Source of the DNA: Lepas anatifera
Taxonomy: Eukaryota > Arthropoda > Thecostraca > Lepadidae
Length of the DNA: 64,000 nt
Direction: 5' to 3'
NCBI GenBank assembly: GCA_034440635.1
Contig: JAOTON010002231.1
Coordinates: forward strand, 310,001-374,000
In this document: positions 47,382-59,232 of the stretch, in pieces
Layout: each line of letters begins with the position of its first letter
How positions within the stretch are numbered: the first letter of the stretch is position 1
Program-made: the position numbers and the translations under genes
Notes under the pieces: model-generated
Database searches by the model: none
Told to the model about the DNA's origin: nothing
The model's input: only the letters and a program-made list of their open reading frames with translations

Positions 47382-50300
47382 CTGAAATAGCCACGCGCAT
47401 CTGGTTAGGTTTAAAATACGGCCACCATCCGAGCGTAACCGGCGGCATGGTCTGCTGACGCTCCTGGTGCCAGGCTGATTGATCGCCCCAAATCGGGATG
47501 ATGTTCTCTGTGCGCCGCTCCCAAGCCAGATATATGTTCTGGAGCTGAGGCGGCGGCAGCCAACCCACAGGGCCGCCGCAGCATCGTCTGTCAGGCTGGC
47601 GCCATCGGAATGCTCTGAGCCAGCCCTCAGCCCACTCGAAGAGAATCGGCCCATAACAGAAGTGTTAGTAACCCGATTATGTGGGTATCTGCATCATGTG
47701 AAAATAAGCCGGGGATTAAAGAGCGAGCAAAATATCGATAATTCTTTGAGAAATATTTCCACTAAATTCCCACATTTTTCAAACTCTACACATTTTTCCA
47801 TCGGAATAAAGCGTGACCTTAGTTCCACACATTCGACATGTTCATGGGCATGACCAAGCAGGCTAATCGGCTTATTGTTTTCTTTCGTGATGGTCATTCC
47901 TCCATACCGGGAAACCCCCTGTAGTCGGGGGATCCCGTACAACGTTCAGCAGCCACAGCGACCCAAGCGCCACTCTTATGCTCTGCTCTGATCGAGGCCG
48001 CGTCACAATCAGCCCTGACATTGCTTTCACCAGCCCACAATTCAATTTGGCGGCGTGGCACCACGTCCAGAGGGCACCGCCTCACCACCGAGCTGTGTCA
48101 GGTCACCAGCGATTCGGGAGGAGGAGAGGTACGGGCCTCTTTCGCTGTTCGATGAGGGTCGGAGGGTCCCCACCATGCGCGTGGCAGGCCTACGGCACTT
48201 CCGACAGGTGTTACATAGCCCATTTTTTGCGAATGTTACATAGCCCATATTTTGCGAATCAGAGAAGGCACCTATCAAACAGAATATCGGAAATACTGAA
48301 CACAAATTTTGCTAACCTCAATAATTAAAAAAATAACAACAACAGCTAGACGTAATCTTAAAAGGGGCATTCTTTACCAAGTATACAGGACTATGCAGTA
48401 GCTCAAGAAACATTCAAATTTATTACTTCAACAAAACGATGACGACCTTGATTCTGAAGCTATTACCAAAATTTACTGCAACGCCTATCTAGATACGCAA
48501 GTGTCTCGCGGGTCACCGGCATCGCACACTGACAGTGGATTAAAGCACATTTGTGCTTTTACGCCGATCGCTATATTTCAGTGTTCTTTTGTTTTGTTTT
48601 TGGGAAAATACATGAATGTATGTATGTGTCCGGGATAAAAGCAACCATGTCACAACGAATGATTCACACATCAGACACGGAGACATGAGGCATGACTTCA
48701 TTTTTAGTGCGAAGATGGGTGCGTATTTCAGTTCTGTCAAACGACGGGTGAAAATGAGGTAGAACTGTTGATGTAAAACGAATGAACGACCCCGAACACC
48801 CAAAAGAAAACAAATGAAAGATGATGCAAAAGTAAAAAGCCCCCTGTTAAAGGTACGTTATAGTTCATACCTCTGCCAGGTGCGGGTTAATGCTAATAGG
48901 GAAATATAAGAAACAGAGTTTCTATTTCCGATACTCATCACACGGATTATTGATTTTCACATCTCAGATTTCACTGTACCCAACCCAGTTAACTAGCCAC
49001 GGCCTACCTCCCAGCACTCTCCTAGATGACTTACAGGTCGTTCAAGCCTCGCTGTGGCCGATCTTCTCAGTTTCGGCTCTAATTTTCACCCAAAGACGTC
49101 AGCGCCGGTTATGCATTTGCACCCGCCGCAACCACTGCAAGTTAAACACTTCCAAAGCGGTGGCAAATACTGACCTTTGGAATGACAACTCGTCGTTTAT
49201 CTTGGTCCAAAGGTTAAAGAGTTAACCCAGCACCGATCGTGACTCTGATGGTGTCCCAGAACGACCTACATACTCGCCGCCCCGGTCATCTATTCCGCTT
49301 CAAAGGTTTAATCAACTCGGGTCACAGCGACGCTACACGCTGCAGCAGCAGACCATTTGTTTTTAGCACAGTCAATCCCGAGCTTTACCGGCAACACAAA
49401 TACAAATGATCTCGCTTCTCAAGACTCCTGCAAAGCCCGGGTAGGCCAAATGGAAGCCAGCCTCATTTCGCTACCGGCTGGAATTAGAATTCGCCAGCAC
49501 AATCAGAGCCATTGCCAGTCATGCAGAAGACACCCGGGCACTTCCCAGGCCATTTAGTTCGGTTCAGTCGCGTTCGGCACATTGCTGCTGGATCTGGGTG
49601 CGGCCGTTTTTTTTTGTTCTGGCTGGCTGTTGGGCCGCAGCAGCCAGTGCGGCGCGTGCCGGGGGAGCTTCCCTCAGTGATTGCCATCGACCAGGGGCCA
49701 CGGCCAATCAGGCCCGACCGTCGGAGCCACCCTCTACCGCCGGAGCGGGCACCGAGGCAAACGCACTGACGGCCACACCGCCACTCGCCGGTTCACTCTC
49801 CGCGCTTTACTTAGGGGGGGGGGGGGCACCTCGTTACAGCTCCAAACTGGAGTGGTTGTAAGGACATGTTTATTGAAAATCATGAATTGTACCTTATTTC
49901 GGCTTGAAAATGAGCAACAAGCCCACCTCTTCGTGTCATTTGGATGTTCTTCCCTAGTTAAAAATACTTCACATCTGGTGCCGAACATTGCTACCATCGA
50001 CCTGTTTCTCTGGGTCAAAAATGAATGCCATTACGTTTCCAGCACCTTTAGGTACAAGAGACTGTTAATACCGCTCAAAGTGCCACTTTTCAATTTCCAC
50101 TATCTCCACTGATATATTAACACATAAAATGTTTGAAACTAGTCATTGAAAAAGATTATACACATTTATAACCGCCAGTACCAAAGCCACGTTTGGCTCA
50201 TAGCTTTAAAAAGGCGCCAGCGTGACAAATTTGTCTGCGCGGCGGGGCATAATCATTGCGTCATGTTAGAACGGTAAGCAATAATGATCCCATACCACGT

Positions 50301-51553
50301 GACCATCCGGGGAGAACGGGGTCGCCAGGGGAGAATTTATTTATTTTTGTCCGAGAACGGTAAGTTCTGGGACAAATGAAATGTCGATAAGAGCTTTCAC
50401 GGCAAGCTCTGTCGCAAGACCCATTAAGAAGGTGCCACAGCCCCTTTCACCCGGCTTTAATGACCCTACGGTGACAGCACAATTCCGGCATCGGCCTCAG
50501 TGCAGCAGTCAGTCGGCTCTAGCTGCGAGTATGCAACTACATTGCAGTACTGCACGCACACGATGCTACAGCAGGCGACAATGGACGGAAGCCATCAGTG
50601 CCTGCGTAGGCGTGAGACAAAGGAAGCGGGCGGGTCGCGTGGGGACCAGCTCGGTGGTGGTGCCGTCGCAGAGCACAGGTCGATAGCGCCCAAACATCCG
50701 CCAATGAAGCGTGCGGGCTGGGTTCGCTACCGCTGGCGAATCCAGCCCCCAACAAAATCTAAAGGTAGCTGATTAACATGCTTCAATATGAGAGCAGTCT
50801 AGTGTTTAGTCGTTGGAGGCGTTCACCGCATGAAGCGGTGAAAGAATGGGCAGCGCTGGGGCTACTGCAGTCATTCATCAGCGGAACGGCTCGGTAACTG
50901 GCCTCCAGGGAACACTGCTTATGGCCTTATATGCCATTGTACTGTCGTATACTCCACCGTGCGTTACGGTATCAAAAGACAACGTGCAACGCATGTTTAC
51001 TAACAGACGCAGTTATATTCATCATCCGCCGTTCATAATAAATGGGAGTGGACGAAGTCCGCCACGCTGGAGGCAAAGTCAGCGCCCTTCAAATGTTTGA
51101 CCAGGTCCACTGAATATTGGAGTTATTTACCAGAGCCCGCCAGCAAACAAGTCGATGTTACAACAGACTGATACAGAGATGGGTGAGAAAAACGCCAGCT
51201 CGAACGCCAGTGACAGCTGATCCGACTTGGCTTCAAATGGTCAGAGCAACCTGATACTGCAGCGCTCCAGGGCACATGGAATTAACATCGACGGAAACAA
51301 GCAACCGCAAATTTTATCACATAACTCTGCTGCCAAATTGTTTATTACTGTAACGGCGTGGGTCATCGCACGCCAAAATTATGAACCCATATCTGCAGGA
51401 ATAGACAACAAAACGAAGCAGCGGGGCAGGCATTAAATCACACACCTCCTCGACCTGAAGTAACAAGGTAGATACATGAAGAAAAAGTAAATGAACACCA
51501 TTACATATTTATACCCAGCATAATGATCCGAAGCCCCGCTAGAAACACGTGTA
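47382..51553. other. ORP intron, no defined element
   Basis: A 25-bp unit, TGTTACATAGCCCATTTTTT plus GCGAA, is duplicated at 48208-48257. A CpG-rich patch with a 12-base G run lies at 49590-49830. No exon is required here for the ORP frame. Nothing else recognised. Confidence 0.4.
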
Positions 51554-52576
51554 TTAAGCCGCGCCCCACCGGGGTCCGGCGCCACCTTCGCCCACCGGGG
51601 GCCATCGATGGCCCCCTCTAACTCCGAAAATATGGGAGTTAGCGCAAATCTGCAAAGTGCAATAGAAAGCTCACGTGAATTCAGTAAGAAATTACTTCGC
51701 ATGTTTTAGTGCTCAGGTCAATGGTTTGACCTCCAGAGGTCAAATTAGGTCAAGATCGGCTATTTTCACTCAAATATGCAGTGATTAAGCAAACTGGTCA
51801 TAACTCTTACGTCATTAGAGCTATTGAGGCCTGGTAAAGTTCATTTGATAGGAAATGGCCAGTACTTTTTCCGCTACGTGGAACGTAAAGACCTCCCGCC
51901 AGTGATTTGACCTCCAGAGGTCACCTCGTGACCTAATATGACCTGAGGGTCACGAAAGGTCACAAGTGACCTTTCCGTATGTCAAATGAAAGCCAGTGAC
52001 AAGACAAACACGATGGTGTTTGTTTCACTGCTCTAGCTTAATTAGATCAAAAGTTATTGTCAAAATACTGTTTTTTACCCTGGTGACCTTGGATGACCTT
52101 GGAAAAGTCAAAGGGTAAATATGACCCTGGGATCCGTGAAAGGGTGTCCAAAAACGCTGTTCTGAGCAGTCTGAGTATTTGCAATCATTTTTGTGGCTTT
52201 TATATCATGAAACAGGTTTTCCCATGCTTTTCCAATGGGAGAGGTCACCTCGTGACCTGACCTCAGGGCACGAAATCGAAAAATCCCGGATATACACCTT
52301 GTAGACCCTGGAGAGGTCATGAAGTGTAGGAAGTTTAAAATCGATCGACTTTGAAATGTAGCTCTTACAGAGCTCTAAAATTGAAGTGAGGTGACCTTGG
52401 TTGACCTCGTCTGGTGACCTGACCTTGGGTGACCCGGGGTAAAAATTTCAGGGATGATGGGAAAAGGATGCAGTGAGAGGTAGAGTCCTCAACCGCGGTG
52501 CTGCGCCTCGTCGTTTTTCTGCTATCCGGAAAAACCTTAGGGGGCCATCGATGGCCCCCGGTGGGGCGAGGGTTAA
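51554..52576 (+). mobile_element. TTAA-family element, type B (1023 bp), intronic
   Basis: TTAA at 51554-51557 and 52573-52576 bound it. The right end, reverse-complemented, reads TTAACCCTCGCCCCACCGGG and the left TTAAGCCGCGCCCCACCGGG. Just inside both ends is the palindrome GGGGGCCATCGATGGCCCC. It is the best-preserved type B copy. It contains TGACCTCCAGAGGTCA, an everted pair of nuclear-receptor half-sites, at 51727-51742 and 51908-51923, besides many single half-sites. It ends about 175 bp from an ORP exon. Confidence 0.85.
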
Positions 52577-52751
52577 AGCTGAGCCTTGAAAATCAGGCAC
52601 ATTGAAAAGAAGATACACGCAAGAGGATGCAAGTGGGAAGAAAACGAGATGGTAAGACACATGAAAAAAACGAAAAGTGTACAATGGGAGTATATAAGAA
52701 ATGTACAACTAAGTCTGCAGCGACTGGGTTTATCGTTCGGACATGACATAC

Positions 52752-52864
52752 CGGTGCGGTGGTTGGTGATCTCCATCGTGCCGTACTGCTCGATCCACAG
52801 CTTGCCCACGATGATATTGTGCACGCAGCAGTTGACGTTACTCCACGTGTACACCTCGTCGTAC
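52752..52864 (-). CDS. ORP1/ORP2-type protein, first recognised exon
   Basis: Acceptor GGTGTGCTGCAG and donor ACCG|GTATGT bound 113 bp. The product YDEVYTWSNVNCCVHNIIVG then KLWIEQYGTMEITNHRTG contains CCVHNIIVGKLWIEQYG, which separates ORP1/ORP2 from other ORPs (OSBP itself has a different stretch before NIIVGKLW). One leading base completes a codon from an upstream exon ending in phase 2. I could not find that exon, which should carry the E-P-K-G-T region, nor the SHHPP exon, in the remaining 11 kb. Confidence 0.95.
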
Positions 52865-53280
52865 CTGCAGCACACCAGCGCACTGGGACTCACCACAGGT
52901 CACTGAGCTATCCTATTGTAACGGTATGGAGGCATAAAAAGAAAATACACCACGCATAGTCTTTGGTGGCCTGTAACTTTCCAAGCCAATTATCACGATT
53001 GCGTTTTACTGGATCCTTTTCTAGGTAAGGGCTATGATAAGACATTTTGTTTTTAGCATGTCGGATCAATGAGCTATTCATTTCTGAGCAACTAGCTCAA
53101 AAGAATCACTACCTGAGCTTGAGACAGTTAACAGAGTGCGGAGGGATGGTTGGCGCCGAGGCCCTTAATTTGGAAAGTTGCGCCCTCTGGTGGTGGCTGC
53201 GGATATCAGTAGCGTCACAACTTCGCCAGTTTGGCATTCAGTTACCAGCCGTGGTGGCGGCACGGCCAAAGTTGCGATTG

Positions 53281-54785
53281 AAAACACGCCGGAGATACAG
53301 CCCTGCGCAAAGCGGACAGCCCCGGCACGGCCAGCAGTCTCGGACACGCCAGAGATACAGCCCGGCGTAAAGCGGACAGCCCCGGCACGGCCAGCAGTCT
53401 CGGAAACGCCGGAGATACAGACCGGCGCAAGGCGGACAGCCCCGGCACGGCCAGCAGTCTCGGACACGCCGGAGATATAGCCCGGAACAAAGCGGACAGC
53501 CCCGGCACGGCCACCAGTCTCGGACACGCCGGAGATACAGCCCGGCGTAAAGCGGACAACCCCGGCACGGCCAGCAGTCTCGGACACGCCAGAGATACAG
53601 CCCGGCGTAAAGTGAACAGCCCTGGCACGGCCAGCAGTCTCGGACACGCCGGAGATATAGCCCGGAACAAAGCGGACAGCCCTGGTACGGCCAGCAGTCT
53701 CGGACACGCCAGAGATACAGCCCGGCGCAAAGCGGTCAGCCCCGGCACGGCCAGCAGTCTCGGACACGCCAGAGATACAGCCCGGCGCAAAGCGGACAGC
53801 CCCGGCACGGCCAGCAGTCTCGGACACGCCGAAGATACAGCCCGGCGTAAAGCGAACAGCCCCGGCACGGCCAGCAGTCTCGGACACGCCAGAGATACAG
53901 CCCGGCGCAAAGCGGACAGCCCCGGCACGGCCAGCAGTCTCGGACACGCCGAAGATACAGCCCGGCGTAAAGCGAACAGCCCCGGCACGGCCAGCAGTCT
54001 CGGACACGCCAGAGATACAGCCCGGCGTAAAGTGAACAGCCCTGGCACGGCCAGCAGTCTCGGACACGCCGGAGATATAGCCCGGAACAAAGCGGACAGC
54101 CCTGGTACGGCCAGCAGTCTCGGACACGCCAGAGATACAGCCCGGCGCAAAGCGGTCAGCCCCGGCACGGCCAGCAGTCTCGGACACGCCAGAGATACAG
54201 CCCGGCGCAAAGCGGACAGCCCCGGCACGGCCAGCAGTCTCGGACACGCCGAAGATACAGCCCGGCGTAAAGCGAACAGCCCCGGCACGGCCAGCAGTCT
54301 CGGACACGCCAGAGATACAGCCCGGCGCAAAGCGGACAGCCCCGGCACGGCCAGCAGTCTCGGACACGCCGAAGATACAGCCCGGCGTAAAGCGAACAGC
54401 CCCGGCACGGCCAGCAGTCTCGGACACGCCAGAGATACAGCCCGGCGCAAAGCGGACAGCCCCGGCACGGCCAGCAGTCTCGGACACGCCGAAGATACAG
54501 CCCGGAGCAAAGCGGACAGCCCCGGCACGGCCAGCAGTCTCGGACATGCCGGAGATACAGCCCGGAGCAAAGCGGACAACCCCGGCACGGCCAGCAGTCT
54601 CGGACACGCCAGAGATACAGCCCAGCGCAAAGCGGACAACCCCGGCACGGCCAGAAGTCTCGGACACGCCGAAGATACAGCCCGGCGCAAAGCGGACAGC
54701 CCCGGCACGGCCAGCAGTCTCGGACACGCCGGAGATACAGCCCGGAACAAAGCGGACAGCCCCGGCACGGCCAGCAGCCTCGGAC
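53281..54785. repeat. 60-bp satellite-like array, 25 units, with 420-bp higher-order repeat
   Basis: The consensus unit reads CGGACACGCCAGAGATACAG, CCCGGCGCAAAGCGGACAGC, CCCGGCACGGCCAGCAGTCT. Period is exactly 60 with no indels over 25 units. The seven units at 53581-54000 recur almost identically at 54001-54420, so a 420-bp block was duplicated. Open frames of 400-520 codons on both strands follow from 60 being a multiple of three and from few stop-prone triplets. It lies in the ORP gene region, upstream of exon 52752-52864. Confidence 0.97.
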
Positions 54786-54974
54786 CGGTCTCAACCTCAG
54801 CCCTCACCGACCAGTTACGCTAACCTGGAACGGGACGATTGGACTCTCACTTAAATAATATAGGACATTTCATAGGATTCCAGTGTAAAGTCTTAAAAAG
54901 CAGACTAAAAAAATCCCTCCGGAAAGCAACATAAAGACCGCAAAAAACCCAACAAGGAGAGTTGCTAAGGGTCA

Positions 54975-55385
54975 TCAAAGGTAACAGAAAGTAACTGAGT
55001 TAATAGCATACCTTATATCCAAGCTACACTCGAGGGACCACATCACAAAGGCTAAGAAAACCCCACTCCACATGCTTCCGGTAATGATGTCATGCCTCGG
55101 TGACTTGATGAGGCACGGATATATATTTTTTTCGAAATATACGAGGCGAATGCTCCATACTTTATGTAAAGCGGCACAATCCACATCACAATTGTTCCAC
55201 ACTATACCCGCAAAAAAACTGGAGGGGAGGCTTGCAGCTACGTCTCTGCACAGGCGAGAGTTAACGATTTGGGCCAGCGTTAGGAACGTGGTGAGAACGA
55301 GCAGATTTATCCGACTTCTGGCGCATTCCCTCAAGATATGACTTTTGCAGAGAACAGGCTGAGAAAATGGAATGGACCGTTCCAA
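54975..55385 (-). CDS. Unassigned 136-codon frame, possible exon
   Basis: The frame contains two hydrophobic segments (around INLLVLTTFLTLAQIV and MWSGVFLAFVMW) and looks more protein-like than most. On the minus strand CATTTTCTCAG precedes the body near 55347 and ATATAAG|GTATGC follows near 55017, so it could be an exon of about 330 bp of an unknown membrane protein. It matches no family I know and does not resemble ORP. Equally it may be an ancient repeat remnant. Confidence 0.2.
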   Translation of the reverse strand: MERSIPFSQPVLCKSHILRECARSRINLLVLTTFLTLAQIVNSRLCRDVAASLPSSFFAGIVWNNCDVDCAALHKVWSIRLVYFEKNIYPCLIKSPRHDIITGSMWSGVFLAFVMWSLECSLDIRYAINSVTFCYL

Positions 55386-55606
55386 ATTCAGTGGTTTAAC
55401 CCAGAGGTGAGAAGTGTGTATTGGTGTTTTAGGGCGCTTTCAGCAACTGGGCTATACGCGCCCACCATTACCATGTTTTCCAATTCATAATAATATGCTT
55501 AATCTAGATCATGCCAGGGTAATATAGATCATGGGTGTCAAGGCCACTTGCATGGCAAGCATAATATGCAATGTTGTTTAAGGGGTGACAAGAAATCTGG
55601 CATTAC

Positions 55607-57619
55607 TTAACAGTGTCTAGGTTTCCCAGCTCCTCCCATCAAACATTTCTGACACGCACCAAGCTGTGCTTGCATCCCATTGTTGAGGAGGTCTCTCAAT
55701 TCGCTCAGGGTATCCGAGACCTTTGGGCGGAGATCGGCGAACGAACGTCGTGTTCCCGCCCATGTAGGCCTCCCGGGCTCTAGGTCCGGAATGCCTTTTA
55801 TCACTAACGGCAGAAGGGCGAGGCACATCCTGCTAAACATTTTGGACTTCTCCAAAACTTTCCAAGGAGCCAGCTTGCTTGATTTTAATAGGGAACTCTT
55901 TTTGCACCCTTGGCACCCATATTTTCTTCCCCTTTGAGTCTCGGAAAAGAAACTCTGGTTTCTGGTGCTTCCTGGCACCGTGGTGAGGGGACGTCTTTTC
56001 GGAGTCGGAAGTCGGGGAGCAGAGCCTCCGTTTTCCGTCACGCGGCTCTGGGATCACGGAACATGCGTCTGCTATGTTGGAAGGCGTCTGTGTGGGCGGT
56101 GGTGGAGGAGGGTACGGTGGAGGCATAAGCGTGGTGTCACCGTTCGTAGGAGTTGGAAGAAGTGCCGCGCTCTGCTCTTTTCGCAAACTGCGTCCTTTAG
56201 GTGGCGCTGAGGCTGAACGTTCAGAACCATGTTTCAGCGGTTTGGCCCGCGCTTTCCGAAGTGAAGCGGGCTGGGCAGCGATTCCAGACTGTGTCTTAAT
56301 CTCCTTAGCAGCTAAAGGTGGATTTTTCTCCTCACTCTCACCCCCGGTAGGATCCATGGTAAGTTCAGCGGTGGCTGCTGGTACCCCACCCTCATTCTCG
56401 GAGGTGTCCTTGGAGAGTTCAGTGGTGACTAGACTGTGACTGTCATCCAGACATGTCTGAATGCACTGATCTGTTGATGTTGTGGTCAGAGTGGAGGGCA
56501 GTGTCGTGTTAGAGGTAGCGTCCGAAATCCCTGCATCAGTTTCGGTTTGAGTACCCTTGTCCATGGTTTCTGGAGGACTTGGACATCCAGTGTCACCCCC
56601 ACCTGCGTGCGAAAAGAGCCCACCGATAAGTATGAAGAAGTCTCGCAGTGACAGGTGTGAGATATCGCCCATGCTCGTGCCCAAACTTAACAGTGGTTTA
56701 AGCTGGCCTTTGTCTCCAGTTAGCGCGTCCCTATACGAACTGGGAGGACAAACCACATCGTTTGCAGCCACTGGAGGTGTTGGCAAAACCTGTACCTCGG
56801 GATGAATTGAAGCCAAGTTGGGATTTGCGGAGCCCTGCTTTCCGGCATCCTGTTGTTCAGCACGGAACTTATCTTTCACCTTCTGCCGCTCTGAAAGAAA
56901 GGTAGGGCAGGTTCGGCACCAAGCCTCGTGGTCGCCTTCGCAGCCAGTGCATTTGGACTTACTAGCCTCACAAGTTCTCGTTCCATGCCCAGGGACTGAG
57001 CATTTCGCACACCTTTCTTTCCCTTTACAGGATTTGGCTACGTGGCCATATCGCTGGCAGCGAAAGCAACGAGTGGGGTCAGGCACGTATCTACGGACAG
57101 CTACATATCTCCATCCCACGCGAACCCTCTCTGGTAGCTTCTTGTCTCGGAACGCAAGTACGATGGTGTTGGTACCTACCAACTTTCCTTCTCTCTCCTG
57201 TTCATCCTCCTCACACTCACAACTCCCTGCTCATTCATACCCTCGAGTATTTCGTCGCCCGTCAAACCCTCCAACAGCTCCGTTGAGATGACACCCCTTA
57301 CCGTATCTTTTGTCGGGTGTAGCCTAACAGTGACTGGGATCGAGTGGTCCGAATCTCTACTTTTATACGTTAGTGACTCAGCGGCGAGAAGATCGGCTGT
57401 CTCTCTTTCGGTGGACATGGTCACTTCGATTTCGGTTTCCGAGATTCGAAGCGCATTAGAAACTGTTCCGAATTTCGACAGAGCCTGGGCTGTTTGAAAG
57501 GGGTTCATTTTGTGGCCATTTTCTATCGCTACTAGCAGCACCCGTGCTGACTCGGGGAGGAGGGTAGACTGGTCGGGTTTGTTTCGCGAGACAGTCGCAT
57601 CATCCGAAAATTTATTCAC
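55607..57619 (-). pseudogene. LINE ORF1 (gag-like) with zinc knuckles, frameshifted
   Basis: The frame runs 57619-57176, shifts near 57180, continues 57182-55833, and a third frame (to 55607) continues with protein-like sequence, so at least two frameshifts are present. The middle part holds CFRCQRYGHVAKSC and CAKCSVPGHGTRTC (both CX2CX4HX4C) and a third variant knuckle starting CTGCEGDHEAWC. This layout is typical of ORF1 of Jockey/CR1/I-type non-LTR retrotransposons, which binds the element's RNA. A long Ser/Thr/Pro-rich region follows. No ATG starts the present frame; an upstream ATG at about 57723 is out of frame. No ORF2 follows. Confidence 0.8.
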
Positions 57620-58330
57620 AGCGGCGGTTATCAGAAAGCGTGCTTGAGGTGGTCCGGTTCGAAGCAGAGGTCAAAATCCGTGAGGTCTGTGCAGTCGAAG
57701 TGGGAACCTGAGATAACGCCATGAGAGATAAATTTACCTTCGGCCCCCGGGTTACCAACTGTCAATAGCTGGGCCCGAGGGCTGGTACAGTGCCTACGGG
57801 GGTAGGTGCGCCCGTCTCAGAGGGGCGAGAGATACTCACACAACCCCTCCGATCAGAACGCACCCACCCCCTTGACGCCATCAGCCCATTGGGCCGGCAG
57901 GGCCATGAATCGGGACGAAGCAAAACACGGCAGCCCTCACGCAGCCGAGACTGCGGTCCACCAGGCGCGCGCAGCAGGCCGGAGTCTCGCAAGTCGACGG
58001 TTTCCGAGATCCCGGCCCGCGTCACGCCCGGCAAGAACTATCACAGTCCCCACCGCGAAGAGCGCCGCGCCGCACGCCCGAAACATAATCCCCCCTGCCC
58101 AGCTGGACCGAGCGACAGTGCCCGTAGACACTGCCGCGTCGCTAGGCCGTCCGCGGCAGCCTACGGACGGCTTAGCCCCGGTTAGATCGAGATATCTGGG
58201 CCAAAGGGGGCGTGTTGGAGCCCTCGAGACTGACCCGCCCGAGGGGGACCTCAACCCCCAAGATCCCGTCAACCTCGTCGCCGGGGCTCGAGATAGGTCT
58301 CGAGTGGGCGCCTTACACCCATAAAATGCC
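57620..58330 (-). other. GC-rich sequence, probably the LINE 5' untranslated/promoter region
   Basis: This CpG-rich block directly precedes the ORF1 relic on its strand, consistent with the GC-rich 5' regions of Jockey-like elements. The far limit is a guess based on the fall in GC near 58330. Open frames on both strands here (57790-58324 plus, 57937-58401 minus) are composition artefacts. Confidence 0.4.
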
Positions 58331-58454
58331 AAAGATGGCAAATAACTGTGGAACCAACCACTAAAGCATAAAAAGGGGAAAGGAACTAAGAATATCAACA
58401 AAATAAGAGAACAAAAACAAACAGGAGCTACATACTGGGAGGTGCAGGACAGAG

Positions 58455-58691
58455 CTAACCCGATCCAATACGGTTACCGACCAGGTAACAAAGGGCCCGA
58501 AGGCAGTCATCAGCATCACCGCGGATCTCATCACCAGAGCTGTCGACGACAGACGCCGACACTAACCGATCGAAGTCGGAAGAGGCGGCGGCCGCCGGCG
58601 AGCCAGACATGATGTGTGCGCGGTGATGCATCGACATGCCTCCCAGGGCTGACGGGGGGCCCTGGACTGGACTACTTGCACTGCCAAGCAT
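58455..58691 (-). CDS. Unassigned frame, possible short exon
   Basis: A minus-strand frame with good start context and non-random composition (MSGSPAAAASSDFDRLVSAS then VVDSSGDEIRGDADDCLRAL) lies between AGTCCAGTCCAG near 58672 and GTTACCTG|GTCGGT or GTCG|GTAACC near 58482. It could be an acidic exon upstream in the ORP gene or a first exon of something else. It shows no ORP motif. Recorded because it is isolated from the LINE relic. Confidence 0.2.
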   Translation of the reverse strand: MLGSASSPVQGPPSALGGMSMHHRAHIMSGSPAAAASSDFDRLVSASVVDSSGDEIRGDADDCLRALCYLVGNRIGSG

Positions 58692-59232
58692 AAATTCTTA
58701 TCAAAATTGTTCTTCAAAACTGATACGCTGCTCCAAAAACCGCCAAGAAATGAAGAAAGGGAACAAGTCCCCAGAGGCTGAGCTAAAACGTGCAACATGG
58801 CCTTCGCCACCGTATCATCCAGGCTACCTAATCACCACTGACGAAAAAACAGTGATACAACGCTCCACGCAATGGCTACTCAGCGATGACAAGTGAGGTC
58901 TACTCGGCAATGACGGCCCTTCCTAGATCGATCAAGGAACCAGGGCGACAACCGAAAGTGACTGACTAGTCGGACTACTGAGGTAAACAGGAGCAGGCAC
59001 AACGACAACCGGACCGGCACACGGGGCTTGGAGAGGAGGCGGTCAAAGTCACAACTTAACAACGAAATATCTCCTGAAGCAGTTCGACAAAACGAATCCA
59101 CTCACCCTTGAATGGGTGCACCGCCCAATTTTAAGAATTCTCCTCAGAACAATTCGAATTCTCTTGAATTCTACCCTTCGCAAACAGCTTGTCTCTTTTT
59201 GTATCAGTCCATGTCCCACGAATACACCATAC

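Noticed and set aside
47894..48328. ORP exon near 48 kb
   Set aside because: Frames there show no ORP motif, and exons 52752-52864 and 47297-47381 already join in phase at the conserved glycine-aspartate.
53281..54785. CRISPR-like array
   Set aside because: The repeats are contiguous without unique spacers and the window is eukaryotic. The same holds for the 31-, 38- and 75-bp arrays.
53165..54823. Frames of 403, 520 and 521 codons on both strands
   Set aside because: They follow from an indel-free 60-bp repeat (20 codons) with few stop-prone triplets; no start context, domain or splice evidence supports any one frame.
57762..58401. Frames of 90-172 codons on both strands as genes
   Set aside because: Very GC-rich sequence opens several frames at once; the position suggests a LINE 5' region.
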